64,000 nt of DNA from Caloramator quimbayensis (GCF_900167605.1 NZ_FUYH01000008.1:1-64000), one strand, 5' to 3'. Shown: positions 8,938 through 17,015, counted from the first letter of the stretch. Numbers and translations: made by a program. The notes: a model not told the origin generated them from the letters alone.

Positions 8938-9070
8938 CCGCTAAATAAAAGTTTCACGTAATAATTAAATTTCCCGTTACAATTGCTGTTGTTCCCCGTA
9001 ATGTTAGTAACTCCGTAGATTTTTCCGTATTATAACGACGGGAATGATGATATGCAAATTATTACGTAGA
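8938..9070. repeat. Cluster of CCGTAA/CCGTTA motifs upstream of the primase
   Basis: CCGCTAA, ACGTAAT, CCCGTTAC, CCCGTAAT, CCGTAGA, CCGTATT and ACGTAGA occur with their G at 8940, 8958, 8976, 8998, 9015, 9027 and 9066, with spacings of about 12-22 bp over the first six. CCCGTAATGT is the reverse complement of part of the third repeat at 2361. I read this as a binding array for the replication protein or a regulator. Confidence 0.5.
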
Positions 9071-9150
9071 TTTTTTTAATAATATTTTAGATATTACACG
9101 TTCAACAAGTAGTAAAAGCATTCTATTTCAATGTTCTCATGAAAATATTA

Positions 9151-9207
9151 AAAGGTATGAACAATAATATCCTGAATATAATACCTCCTTTTATTGTTCA
9201 TACCTTT
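9151..9207. repeat. Hairpin 2 of the twin pair flanking the primase gene
   Basis: The 17-bp arms (9151-9167 and 9191-9207) are identical to those of hairpin 1, and both loops begin TATCCTGAA. The two hairpins lie 2.3 kb apart on either side of the primase gene. Confidence 0.9.
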
Positions 9208-9275
9208 TAGTAGAATTGTGATTTATTATGGGATATTAGATTTACAATAAAAAACAGACAAAGCAATATAAAAAC

Positions 9276-9333
9276 TTGAAATATTATTAAAGTGCTTTGT
9301 ATCATACCTCAGATAATTCTTTATGGAGGTATG
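9276..9333 (+). promoter_or_regulatory. Promoter with inverted repeat joining -10 box and ribosome binding site of spoVS copy 1
   Basis: TTGAAA (9276) and TATCAT (9300) form a promoter. CATACCTC (9303-9310) is an exact reverse complement of GAGGTATG (9326-9333), which contains the Shine-Dalgarno sequence. It can act as an operator over the -10 box or, if transcription starts upstream, as a hairpin hiding the ribosome binding site. Confidence 0.6.
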
Positions 9334-9339
9334 TGAGAC

Positions 9340-9624
9340 ATGGGTATAAAGGTTTTAAAGGTTTCAGGAACTAGTAATGTTAGCGTTGTTGCAGATGTAG
9401 CAATTGAAGAGATAAAGCAAAATATGGTAGTGAATATAGACTGCATAGGCGTAAAGGCTGGTTACCAAACGGTGAAGGTTTTAATTGAAGTAACAGACAA
9501 ATTAGTAAAAATGGGTTATAAATTCAATCTAAGACCTTATTATATAAAAGTAGATACACTCACGGAAGAACATGATACTATCGCTAAGACTGCTATCCGC
9601 TGGACATTGATTGTGAAGAAATAA
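9340..9624 (+). CDS. SpoVS-family protein, copy 1
   Basis: The 94-residue protein shows the SpoVS layout: a first strand IKVLKVSGTSNVS, a helix, VNIDCIGVKAGYQTVKVLIEVT and a final TAIRWTLIVKK strand where SpoVS has TAIKLIVEPR. SpoVS is a small Alba-like nucleic-acid-binding protein that affects septation and coat formation during sporulation in Bacillus. This copy has a longer middle section than standard SpoVS (about 86 residues). A second copy lies at 11310-11594 and shares GVKA, KFNLRPYY and KTAIRW. A self-contained small-RNA-like unit follows it. Confidence 0.8.
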   Translation: MGIKVLKVSGTSNVSVVADVAIEEIKQNMVVNIDCIGVKAGYQTVKVLIEVTDKLVKMGYKFNLRPYYIKVDTLTEEHDTIAKTAIRWTLIVKK

Positions 9625-9632
9625 TATAATTC

Positions 9633-9722
9633 TTGCATTAACAATCCAAATATAGTAATAGCAAGGCATAAAGAGACACACCTTTCTAATGCTGCATTAA
9701 GCATAGGGGAGGTGTGTTTTTT
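9633..9722 (+). ncRNA. Small-RNA-like unit A (promoter, nested hairpin, U-run)
   Basis: TTGCAT (9633), 17 bp, TAATAG (9656) is followed by ACACACCT/AGGTGTGT outer arms (9676-9683, 9710-9717) that enclose ATGCT/AGCAT (9689, 9700) and end in six T. The same plan recurs at 11609, 20760, 24429 and 33120. It may also serve as the terminator of the upstream spoVS gene. Confidence 0.5.
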
Positions 9723-9880
9723 GTTTATAGTATAAGTGATAAGGATAAATATATAAAAAAATAATAAAAAAGACAGTGCATATAGACGCATATAAGGTTT
9801 AGGGTGTAAGGGAAGAAAAAGGGTTGTAGGATTTACAAAGACAAGGACATATATTATAATGTTCTTTATTAGAACAAAAA

Positions 9881-10126
9881 TTATTTTTCTAACCCCAATA
9901 ACCAACTGGGACTAACTTTAAGGATTTGGCACAGGGCGAGCAATTCGTAGTCTGTCACAATCCGTTTCTGCTGCTCGATTTTGCTGATACTTGCTCTGTC
10001 TATGTACACCGCCATAGTCTCCAGTTTAGCGGATAACTGCTGTTGGGTTAGATTGCTTTTTAACCTTGCAGTTTTCAGACGAGGCCCGATGATATTACGG
10101 TTATCATTGTCGAGTACCAATTTCAT
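9881..10126 (-). CDS. XRE-family (Cro/C1-type) repressor
   Basis: The 81-residue protein is essentially one helix-turn-helix domain: LKTARLKSNLTQQQLSAKLE, then RASISKIEQQKRIVTDYELLALCQIL and a short C-terminus. The start at 10126 is set by AAAGGTGG; a GTG three codons upstream is less likely. The gap to the divergent GGDEF gene contains repeats of TTTATTAGAACA (10144-10155 and inverted at 10187-10199), and another copy lies at 9865-9876. These are good candidates for its own operators, so it probably represses itself and the GGDEF gene. Confidence 0.85.
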   Translation of the reverse strand: MKLVLDNDNRNIIGPRLKTARLKSNLTQQQLSAKLETMAVYIDRASISKIEQQKRIVTDYELLALCQILKVSPSWLLGLEK

Positions 10127-10143
10127 ATTTACCACCTTTGTGT

Positions 10144-10199
10144 TTTATTAGAACATTTTAAGTTTAACCGAACATCTAAATTTTTATGTTCCAATAAAG
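10144..10199. promoter_or_regulatory. Divergent operator region of the XRE and GGDEF genes
   Basis: TTTATTAGAACA (10144-10155) and the inverted TGTTCCAATAAAG (10187-10199) lie between the divergent starts, with a half-site CGAACAT between them. A third copy at 9865-9876 lies just past the 3' end of the repressor gene. Repressor control is inferred. Confidence 0.6.
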
Positions 10200-10230
10200 C
10201 ACATAACATTGTTTTACAGGAGAATGTGCT

Positions 10231-11115
10231 ATGGAAAAGTTTTTAAAAGCAGACAAAATAATATGCATATTGATAAACCAGCAAGGCAGGATTTACTACA
10301 GCAATATCGATAAGGATGCTGCTGGAAAGTACCTGGAAGATATCCATATCTTTGACCATTTGCCTGCTGATTATACTATCAATTACAACGTTGGATATTA
10401 TGGTATCACCGTTGATAAGGTTGGTTTAGATGAAGCAGAATACTATTTAATTCTTATTCAACCGCAGGGCAATTTATATAAATATGCTTACAGGGACTCA
10501 TTTACAGGTTTATACAACAGAAACTACTGGGAGCAGTTGATATCAGGTATACTGCACCGCCCCATACCCAAAAGGTTTACTTTAATTGTTATTGATGTGG
10601 ATAACCTGAAAAGCCTTAACGACAGCAGGGGGCATCTGGCAGGGGACAAGGCTATACGGATTGTCGGACAGTCTATTAGAGAAAGTATCCGTAAACAGGA
10701 TATTGCCATACGGTACGGGGGAGATGAATTTTTTATACTTCTTGCGAATACGAAAAAGGTTATAGTAGAAAAGGTGATAAACAGGATTAAGGAAAATATA
10801 AGAAAAAGAGGGAAAAAAGAAAACATTCACATTGAAATAAGTGCAGGGACGGCCTGTTCAGATTGTACCTGCGAGATGGAAAAGGTAATAACTATAGCGG
10901 ATAATAAAATGTATAAAGAGAAGGCTGGGAAAAAGATTAAAGCAAGGCAAATAACAGATGAACTAATGGAATTAAAGCAGAAAATAGAAGCAGTGAGGGA
11001 TGAATTAAAAAATAAAGTTATCTGGAAACCAAACGGGTCGGTTGACAAAGAACTGATGGAAGTAAATATAAAACTGGAACAGATGATTAAAAATTATTCA
11101 AAAGATGAACAATAA
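10231..11115 (+). CDS. Diguanylate cyclase (GGDEF) with Spo0E-like C-terminal tail
   Basis: The 294-residue protein has an N-terminal sensor-like region (1-85), then a GGDEF domain: DSFTGLYNRNYW (about 90), DVDNLKSLNDSRGH (about 122) and the catalytic signature RYGGDEFF (about 160). The last 50 residues (ELKQKIEAVRDELKNKV...VNIKLEQMIKNY) follow the Spo0E helical-hairpin pattern, IExxRxxL then LxxLIxxY. The protein could therefore couple c-di-GMP synthesis with dephosphorylation of Spo0A. The typical SQELD motif is degenerate here, so phosphatase activity is uncertain. The start follows AGGAG, and the gene is divergent from the XRE repressor. Confidence 0.85.
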   Translation: MEKFLKADKIICILINQQGRIYYSNIDKDAAGKYLEDIHIFDHLPADYTINYNVGYYGITVDKVGLDEAEYYLILIQPQGNLYKYAYRDSFTGLYNRNYWEQLISGILHRPIPKRFTLIVIDVDNLKSLNDSRGHLAGDKAIRIVGQSIRESIRKQDIAIRYGGDEFFILLANTKKVIVEKVINRIKENIRKRGKKENIHIEISAGTACSDCTCEMEKVITIADNKMYKEKAGKKIKARQITDELMELKQKIEAVRDELKNKVIWKPNGSVDKELMEVNIKLEQMIKNYSKDEQ

Positions 11116-11244
11116 TCCCATCAAAGGTGAAAGTGCATTAATAGCCTGTTTAGATACTTTGAAAAATGCAGGAAGTATTTTTGTCTTAGTTGATTATTAA
11201 AGATTTGTTTTGAAATGAAGTATTAAAGGGGAAGTATAAAACAC

Positions 11245-11307
11245 TTGAAACTATTAACAATCAATCCTTATTATGCTGATAAATACAAACTAAGGAGGCA
11301 TAATAAG
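11245..11307 (+). promoter_or_regulatory. Promoter with inverted repeat joining -10 box and ribosome binding site of spoVS copy 2
   Basis: TTGAAA (11245) and TATTAT (11269) form the promoter. CTTATTATGC (11267-11276) is exactly repeated inverted as GCATAATAAG (11298-11307), directly after AAGGAG and two bases before the ATG. The layout matches that of spoVS copy 1. Confidence 0.6.
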
Positions 11308-11309
11308 GT

Positions 11310-11594
11310 ATGAATATACAGGTTTTAAAAGTTGCTGGAAACAGCAGCGTTAACGCTGTTTCGGACAAAATAATCCAATATGCTGTGAGCGATGGAATAG
11401 TGCATGTGGACTGCATAGGAGTAAAGGCAACTTACACAGCCGTAAGAGCGATAATATCGGCAACAGAGTATCTGGTAAAAGAAGGCTATAAGTTTAATCT
11501 GCGCCCGTATTATACGGAAGTGGATGTGCAGGATAATGACAAAATGGTACAAAAAACTGCCATACGCTGGTCTATAGTTGCAAAGAAAAAATAA
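11310..11594 (+). CDS. SpoVS-family protein, copy 2
   Basis: The 94-residue protein (MNIQVLKVAGNSSVNAVSDK...) is clearly paralogous to the gene at 9340: the segments VHVDCIGVKATYTAVRAII, KEGYKFNLRPYYTEVD and QKTAIRWSIVAKK align along the whole length. It has the same fold expectation as SpoVS, a nucleic-acid-binding regulator of sporulation. The pair, with a GGDEF/Spo0E-like gene between and Spo0E after, makes a sporulation-regulator block. The start is fixed by AAGGAGG and the adjoining inverted repeat. Confidence 0.8.
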   Translation: MNIQVLKVAGNSSVNAVSDKIIQYAVSDGIVHVDCIGVKATYTAVRAIISATEYLVKEGYKFNLRPYYTEVDVQDNDKMVQKTAIRWSIVAKKK

Positions 11595-11608
11595 AATAGC
11601 AGTTGTTA

Positions 11609-11726
11609 TTGTAGAAAAATAGAAATTATGGTAATATAAGAATATACGGACGGGAGGACATGCCTCCCTATACTGCCAGGCTTAGTGCCTGGAACTTATG
11701 CGTATAGGGAAGGTGTGTCTTTTTTT
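11609..11726 (+). ncRNA. Small-RNA-like unit B (promoter, nested hairpin, U-run)
   Basis: TTGTAG (11609), 17 bp, TAATAT (11632). The outer arms (11657-11673 and 11702-11719) pair over most of their length around an inner CCAGGC/GCCTGG hairpin (11676, 11687), then seven T. It lies 33 bp before the Spo0E gene and after the spoVS gene, so it could also act as terminator or attenuator. Confidence 0.55.
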
Positions 11727-11758
11727 GATGTTTTTTGTTTAAGAAAGGGGATGGTAAT

Positions 11759-11971
11759 ATGTCTTACAAAAGGACATCGCTAAAATCAAATAATATCAGA
11801 CAGGAATTAATGGAAATTAATAATTCAATAGAAGTCATGAGGGAAAAACTTAATAAATTGGTCGGTGAAGGCTTAAAAGCAGATAAGAGAACTTTTGAAA
11901 TAAGCCAGCAATTAGATGTGCTTATACGGGATTATTATTTAAAAAGCATTGAGATTGATAAAAATGATTAA
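11759..11971 (+). CDS. Spo0E-family aspartyl-phosphate phosphatase
   Basis: The 70-residue protein has the Spo0E hairpin: IRQELMEINNSIEVMREKLNKLV, then TFEISQQLDVLIRDYYLK, with SQQLD matching the catalytic SQELD motif. Such proteins remove the phosphate from Spo0A and block entry into sporulation. The ATG at 11759 follows AGAAAGGGG. It sits directly behind small-RNA-like unit B. Carriage by a mobile element suggests that it delays host sporulation. Confidence 0.85.
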   Translation: MSYKRTSLKSNNIRQELMEINNSIEVMREKLNKLVGEGLKADKRTFEISQQLDVLIRDYYLKSIEIDKND

Positions 11972-12034
11972 GATTATATCCAGAAAAGGAAAAGCAAAAT
12001 AATAATTAAAGGATGCAATATTTATTGAACTTAT

Positions 12035-12067
12035 GGCTGATACCTATCATAGTATCAGCCTGTTTTT
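12035..12067 (+). terminator. Terminator after spo0E
   Basis: GGCTGATAC (12035) and GTATCAGCC (12052) form a perfect 9-bp stem with an 8-base loop followed by a T run. Confidence 0.9.
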
Positions 12068-12096
12068 ATTCACAAGATATCCACAAAATATCCACA
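12066..12096 (+). repeat. Three DnaA-box-like 9-mers at 11-bp spacing
   Basis: TTATTCACA (12066), ATATCCACA (12077) and ATATCCACA (12088) resemble the DnaA box TTATNCACA and lie exactly one helical turn apart in the same orientation. This is typical of origins or DnaA-controlled promoters. No AT-rich unwinding region can be proven in such an AT-rich genome. Confidence 0.5.
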
Positions 12097-12330
12097 TGAT
12101 TTGTTGATAATGCAGCAAAAATATGCTTTAAATTATATGGATTGAATGAAAGTGGAATGACGTACCAATTATATATTACCGAAATCTATAAAGAACTGAC
12201 TATTAACTTTTCTCTTGTGCCTTTGACCTATATCTGATAGAATACAACCAGAAAATATTGTCCATAATTTTAGTATTGGAAAAGTTTACTGTATTATTAT
12301 AAATGCAGAAATAAGGGAGGAAAAGTGCAT

Positions 12331-13398
12331 ATGTCAGAATACGTATTCAGGAATGTGAGTCAGATAGGCGAAAAGGAATACCAGACAGTAATTGATGGAC
12401 AGGAATTAGCAGAGATGTGGAGGGACGGGATAATAACCTACAATCCAGAGATACAAAGAGGAACAAAGGTTAAAAGGGGAAAGGATAATAGTGAAGTAGA
12501 GGTTGCTGTGTACAGCAAAGCAAATGTGAAAAAAATTTATGAATCCATGTTAAGTGGGCAGTATTTTACCGATATGATTACCCTGAATATACTTGCGGAC
12601 GGCAGTGAAAAGATTGAACTTGATGACGAGGGAAATCTTAATGTAAACGGAGAAATCAATATCTCCGATGGACAACACAGGATAAGAGCATTAGCAATGA
12701 TTTTAGAATCAAATGACAAAGAGAATACAGCCTTTGATTTAACTGAACTTAAATTCCCTGTAAAAATCACTAATTATGATGTGCAGACTGCCCAGCAGCA
12801 GTTCCATCAGTTCTCCCAAGGGCTTAAAATAAGTTCCAGCCGTTCAGAATACTTTAATCAGACAGGCCTTGCCAACATTATTGTCAAGGAACTTATGAAA
12901 AACAGCGACCTGGCTGGTAGGGTGGAAGTGGTAAGGAATTCCATACCGAAAAACGATGAACGACATATCGTAACCTTTGCTACCCTTGTAAATGCTATAG
13001 AGATAGTTTACAAGGATTTAGAGACAAGGGTTCAGGCGATGGAATTATCTAAATACCTTACAGAGTTTTTCAATGAATTGATAAACCTTATTCCTGAACT
13101 TTACAACTACGAAAAGAGGGTACAGAGCAAAGAGACATCGCTGATAGGCGAAAATTTTATGTTCTATGGATATGTGGCGATAAGCAAGGTTATAAGGGAA
13201 AAGGAGAATTGGAAAGAATATTTACCATTAGTTAATGAACTAGATTTATCAAAAGGCTCTAAGCAGTGGTACGGAGATGTTATTAAAAGAGGAAAGGAAA
13301 GAGGTTATTCTATTATTAATACCAGTGAAAGCAGGGAGAAGTTTAAAAGCAAGATAGAAAGAATGTTTAAAAAACTATTAAACGAAAAGACTGAATAA
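12331..13398 (+). CDS. DGQHR-domain protein, DndB-like
   Basis: The 355-residue protein contains ISDGQHRIRALAMI near residue 109, the signature of the DGQHR family that includes DndB, the transcriptional regulator of DNA phosphorothioation genes. The preceding segment YNPEIQRGTKVKRG is also typical. No dndCDE genes lie nearby, so it is an orphan. Its job may be a defence-related or regulatory one, as in other mobile elements. ATG 12331 follows GGGAGG at 10 bp; GTG two codons earlier is too close. A terminator follows. Confidence 0.75.
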   Translation: MSEYVFRNVSQIGEKEYQTVIDGQELAEMWRDGIITYNPEIQRGTKVKRGKDNSEVEVAVYSKANVKKIYESMLSGQYFTDMITLNILADGSEKIELDDEGNLNVNGEINISDGQHRIRALAMILESNDKENTAFDLTELKFPVKITNYDVQTAQQQFHQFSQGLKISSSRSEYFNQTGLANIIVKELMKNSDLAGRVEVVRNSIPKNDERHIVTFATLVNAIEIVYKDLETRVQAMELSKYLTEFFNELINLIPELYNYEKRVQSKETSLIGENFMFYGYVAISKVIREKENWKEYLPLVNELDLSKGSKQWYGDVIKRGKERGYSIINTSESREKFKSKIERMFKKLLNEKTE

Positions 13399-13414
13399 TT
13401 TACATTTTTTAACC

Positions 13415-13457
13415 AGGCTGTCGGGTAGTTGTAGTATACTAACCTGTCAGCCTTTTT
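13415..13457 (+). terminator. Terminator after the DGQHR gene
   Basis: AGGCTG (13415) pairs with CAGCCT (13448) across a loop with partial further pairing, followed by five T. Confidence 0.7.
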
Positions 13458-13663
13458 GGTCAGAGAGGGGAAAGGTTTAAGGAATTAGTTATAAGGTTGA
13501 TATTTAATGCATGATTATATTTTATCGCATAAAAAATCTATCAAACCCTTAATCCATAATCCTTTACCCTGACTCACTAATATACATATATTTATAGGGT
13601 TAAATGATTGGGATTAGGGGTAAGAGGTAGGAGATTAAGATAAATTTTAGAGAAAAAATATAC

Positions 13664-13771
13664 TTGACATGAATAATTAATTATATATAAAATGCTTCAG
13701 CAAAGTAAGGGCTTCATCATTAATGCCTCTTTTATTAAACTGTCTACTGATAAAAAAGTAGGCAGTTTTTT
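13664..13771 (+). ncRNA. Predicted small RNA of about 75 nt
   Basis: TTGACA (13664) and TAAAAT (13688, 18-bp spacer) form a near-consensus promoter. Only about 40 bases later a terminator hairpin AACTGTCTAC/GTAGGCAGTT (13738-13747, 13758-13767) with a T run ends the transcript. No open frame fits between them. Confidence 0.55.
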
Positions 13772-13776
13772 AATAT

Positions 13777-14256
13777 AAAATTCAAAATAACATATTGCCA
13801 CATACTTCCATAGAATTTTCTAGACAAATAGATAAATTAGGAAAAAAGTAATATAAAAATAGGACTATAGACCTATATAAAATTGAGGTTACCTATTTTT
13901 TATATGTTATGCTTAGTAGTGAAGGGAGATATGGTTAAAAAAAATCTCAATTTTCTTATATGTTAAACTATCAATAGAGGGGTGAAAATGCTTATAAAAA
14001 TAACCAAAAATTGTATGTGCTATGCTTATAATGTAGGGGTTAAATGGTTCAAATAAAATTTAAAAATTTGCACCTCTCTGTTTTTAGAAATACATTTTGC
14101 TCTAATTATATTAGGTTACAAGGGAGGTGGTTTTGTGATTGATATTAGAGCACCTAATAAAGAAAAAATGAGAGGCATTTTGCAAATACACCTTTGATAT
14201 AGGAAATCAAATAAAAAAATTTATTAATCAATATCAAAATTAGAGGAGAGATGAAT
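13777..14256. other. 480-bp gap with two micro-ORFs
   Basis: I see no confident gene. ATG 13988 to TAA 14056 (22 codons, behind GAGGGGTG) and GTG 14135 to TGA 14197 (20 codons, behind a strong GGGAGGTGG) could be translated. The second begins VIDIRAPNKEKMRG and looks like a truncated gene start. Both are too short to judge. Confidence 0.3.
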
Positions 14257-14583
14257 ATGAAAAAGTTTATCAACAACAAAGTGTATAATACTGAAACTGC
14301 TCAATTGATAAGAGAATATTGGAATGGCCGTGAAAAAGACGATGACTTTTATCATCTTGAAAGGCTTTATAAGACTGAGAATGGAGACATGTTTTTATAT
14401 TATACAGGCGGAAAATATACAGAATATGAGGAACATGAAGATATTATTCCGTTAGAGCCATGCGATGTATGTAACTGGTTAGAGAGAATTGCGCATACCG
14501 AAGCGATTGAAAGATATTTTGTAAATGTGTTGGGAGAAGAACTTGCAGGTGCAGTTTACATTTCCGCGCAGCGTTTAGACTAA
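14257..14583 (+). CDS. Hypothetical protein, 108 residues
   Basis: The product starts MKKFINNKVYNTETAQLIREYWNG and is acidic, with a strand-rich middle (GDMFLYYTGGKYTEYEEHEDIIPL) and a helix around AHTEAIERYF. I recognise the general look of small proteins common on clostridial conjugative elements but cannot name a family. GAGGAG lies 8 bp before the ATG at 14257. Confidence 0.65.
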   Translation: MKKFINNKVYNTETAQLIREYWNGREKDDDFYHLERLYKTENGDMFLYYTGGKYTEYEEHEDIIPLEPCDVCNWLERIAHTEAIERYFVNVLGEELAGAVYISAQRLD

Positions 14584-14937
14584 TAGAAAATATACTTAAT
14601 CATTAGTGGAGGGAAAGGTTACATGGAAAATAAAATAGGAATCTTAAAAAATAGAAGGCAGCATTCGGCAAAATGCTCCTTCTGTAAATAAAATATGTAC
14701 TTTATAAAACTACCTATAACAGATTATACAATAAAAAAAGGAAAAAGTAAAAAACATTAATTAAATAGTAAGGTGAATGATATCATAATGCAAACAGGGT
14801 TGTATCAGGCTTTAAAAGTCTGATACTGTCCCTAATAAAGGTATTCAATCAAAAACAGAGTCAAAGCAGTAATAGAAAATTTTATTATAGGAAAATTTGG
14901 TATGGCACTTTAGTAAGAAAAGGAAAGGAGAATGTCA
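14584..14937. other. Gap with a 22-codon frame and two hairpins
   Basis: ATG 14623 to TAA 14691 has a strong GGAGGG site and encodes MENKIGILKN...KCSFCK, ending in a CxxC pair. Its 3' half coincides with an AGAAGG-AGCATT hairpin (14653-14682). A second stem GTATCAG/CTGATAC lies at 14813-14827. No longer gene is visible. Confidence 0.35.
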
Positions 14938-16422
14938 ATGACAAATATTTCACATATTATCAATTCAAACGATTATCCTATAATTATTGTAAGTATTTTA
15001 AGAAACACTAAGGTTTATAGTTTAATAGATGAAGAATACAATGCAAGTAAAACTGATTATGATGAAGTGATATTAAAAAATAAAATCTTTAAAAATAAAA
15101 GATTTAACATGATTCCTGAGTCAATGTTAAATTACGGGATAAAACTCACGGCTTTGCTATTATCTAATAATGGGGAATACTTTTATGACAAAATTTTACA
15201 AGAAGGATGGCCACAACTTTATTCTTATATCAGGGACTGTAATAAAATTATATATGAGGATGTTGCTAAAATTAAAGAATATGTAGCAGAATCTTTTGAA
15301 ATGTATGCATTTTATATTGTTGTTTTATTAGGATTTTTGCACAATAAGAAAGTTTCATATGAAACAAATGAAGGTAGAAGTTTCGCACGAGAATTCTATA
15401 AATGGCGTTCTTCGATAATTGATGATGACCCTGTTTTAACCGAATTTAACACAATTCTTGACGAAAGTTGCACAAGAATTATAAACCAAATAAACGAAGA
15501 GAAAATCTTAGAAGAAAGACTTATTGTAGATAAAAATAGAAATATGTTTAATGCCCTGTTCGGTTTACTTGAAACCTATAATATTAGTTTAAATGATGAA
15601 TTAGGAGAATATTCTGCATCAATGAATTTAAATGATGAGGATAAAGAACTATTAAATATATATGCAATCAGTTCCAAATATCTATTTGATGAAATTTTAG
15701 ATGATGATGTTAGGAAAAGAGAAATGATAGATTTTATAATATCTGCCAGATTTCTTCAGGGAATGATAAAAAAATATAGAGTGCTATATAAAGCCTATAT
15801 TGAATTATATAAAAATGATTTAATTGACTGGATTAATTTAAGCAATAAAATTGAGCGGCAAGAGAAAATTAATGAAAAACTTATATCTGAAAACCAACAA
15901 TTGAAAGAAGAACTAAGAAAAATGAAAGAAGAGCAAAATAAACATGAAGCACAAGAGATTATAAAGATTAAGCGACAATATGAATCGAGTATCCAAGAAA
16001 TGGCAGGCACGATAGAAAGATATAAAGAAGAAAATGAAGCGTTAAAGGCAGTTATAGAAGATTTGCTACAAGGCAATCATTATGCTAATGAAGAACAAAT
16101 AATAAATGATATACCAAAAGTGACAAAAGGAGTAATTATAGGGGGCAGCCCTCAGTGGCAGCAGAATATGAAATCAATTGTCCCGCACTACAAATTCATA
16201 GAAGCGCATGAATTGAACTATGACACTAAAGTACTTGAAAACGCTGAGAGAATATATTTTAATACTGCATATTGTTCCCATGCGCTTTTCTATAAGACAA
16301 TTAATATAGTGAGGAAAAAGAAACTGGATATTCTTTTTATCAACAATAATTCAGTTACAGCAGGTATTAGAATATTTGCACAAAATAATAATCGATTTAC
16401 CGATACAAGCCTTGTAAGTTAG
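14938..16422 (+). CDS. DUF2325-domain protein with long helical N-terminus
   Basis: The 494-residue protein has an uncharacterised, largely helical N-terminal region (1-290), a coiled coil at about 295-385 (KIERQEKINEKLISENQQL onward), and a C-terminal DUF2325 module: GVIIGGSPQWQQNMKSIVP, ERIYFNTAYCSHALFYK and LDILFINNNS. DUF2325 resembles a Rossmann-like domain that is common in mobile elements of Firmicutes and has no proven activity. GGAG lies 8 bp before ATG 14938. No partner gene is obvious. Confidence 0.75.
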   Translation: MTNISHIINSNDYPIIIVSILRNTKVYSLIDEEYNASKTDYDEVILKNKIFKNKRFNMIPESMLNYGIKLTALLLSNNGEYFYDKILQEGWPQLYSYIRDCNKIIYEDVAKIKEYVAESFEMYAFYIVVLLGFLHNKKVSYETNEGRSFAREFYKWRSSIIDDDPVLTEFNTILDESCTRIINQINEEKILEERLIVDKNRNMFNALFGLLETYNISLNDELGEYSASMNLNDEDKELLNIYAISSKYLFDEILDDDVRKREMIDFIISARFLQGMIKKYRVLYKAYIELYKNDLIDWINLSNKIERQEKINEKLISENQQLKEELRKMKEEQNKHEAQEIIKIKRQYESSIQEMAGTIERYKEENEALKAVIEDLLQGNHYANEEQIINDIPKVTKGVIIGGSPQWQQNMKSIVPHYKFIEAHELNYDTKVLENAERIYFNTAYCSHALFYKTINIVRKKKLDILFINNNSVTAGIRIFAQNNNRFTDTSLVS

Positions 16423-16561
16423 GACAAATTAAAGAGGTTCGAAGTTAAAATCATCTTTTCTCTCAAAGGGGAATAGCCGTATCACAATTCTCTTTTGGGA
16501 GAATTGCAAATGTGTTTGACAGCAATTAGCCTATGTCTTTATTTTACAGAATGAGATGTAG

Positions 16562-16726
16562 ATGCATAAAAACTCTAAAAAAGATTATTTTTATCGTGAT
16601 AACTTAAATTGGTTTAGAGACGTTGTGAGAATAAAAGATACAGACTTTGAGACTATTTTGGATTATTTTAATGCACTGGACAACAACCAACTAGAAATAG
16701 TTTATTTATCAAAGATATGGGATTAA
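16562..16726 (+). CDS. Possible small protein, 54 residues
   Basis: An open frame encodes MHKNSKKDYFYRDNLNWFRD...YLSKIWD. The amino-acid mix (WFRDVVRIKDTDFETILDYF) looks like a compact helical protein. The ribosome binding site is weak. It may be a fragment or a small antitoxin-like protein. Confidence 0.4.
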   Translation: MHKNSKKDYFYRDNLNWFRDVVRIKDTDFETILDYFNALDNNQLEIVYLSKIWD

Positions 16727-17015
16727 AATGAAGCGTATTTCATAGCGATATATGCTTTTTCTATAGAGATTAAAGTAATAAATCTTATTACTAATAGTTT
16801 CTGATGAGAAAACCAGAGGAGATAACATAAAATACATAAAGGAATTTGTGTTTTACATCAGTATTTATAAAAGTATAGTGCCTAAAATCTCATTGAAAAC
16901 AAATATACATTAAATAAAACAATATAATAATCTTATTATATGTTAATTTAGAAAACATTTTAATTCTAATTTTTAAAATAATGAATAAAATCACTTCAAA
17001 CAGAGGTTTTATTCA
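16727..17015. other. 290-bp gap, nothing recognised
   Basis: This very AT-rich stretch lies between the small 54-residue frame and the convergent vsr gene. I see no gene, repeat or clear terminator. Confidence 0.4.

Noticed and set aside
12331-13398. Complete DNA phosphorothioation (dnd) system
   Set aside because: Only a DndB-like DGQHR protein is present; no dndA, C, D or E homologue is nearby.
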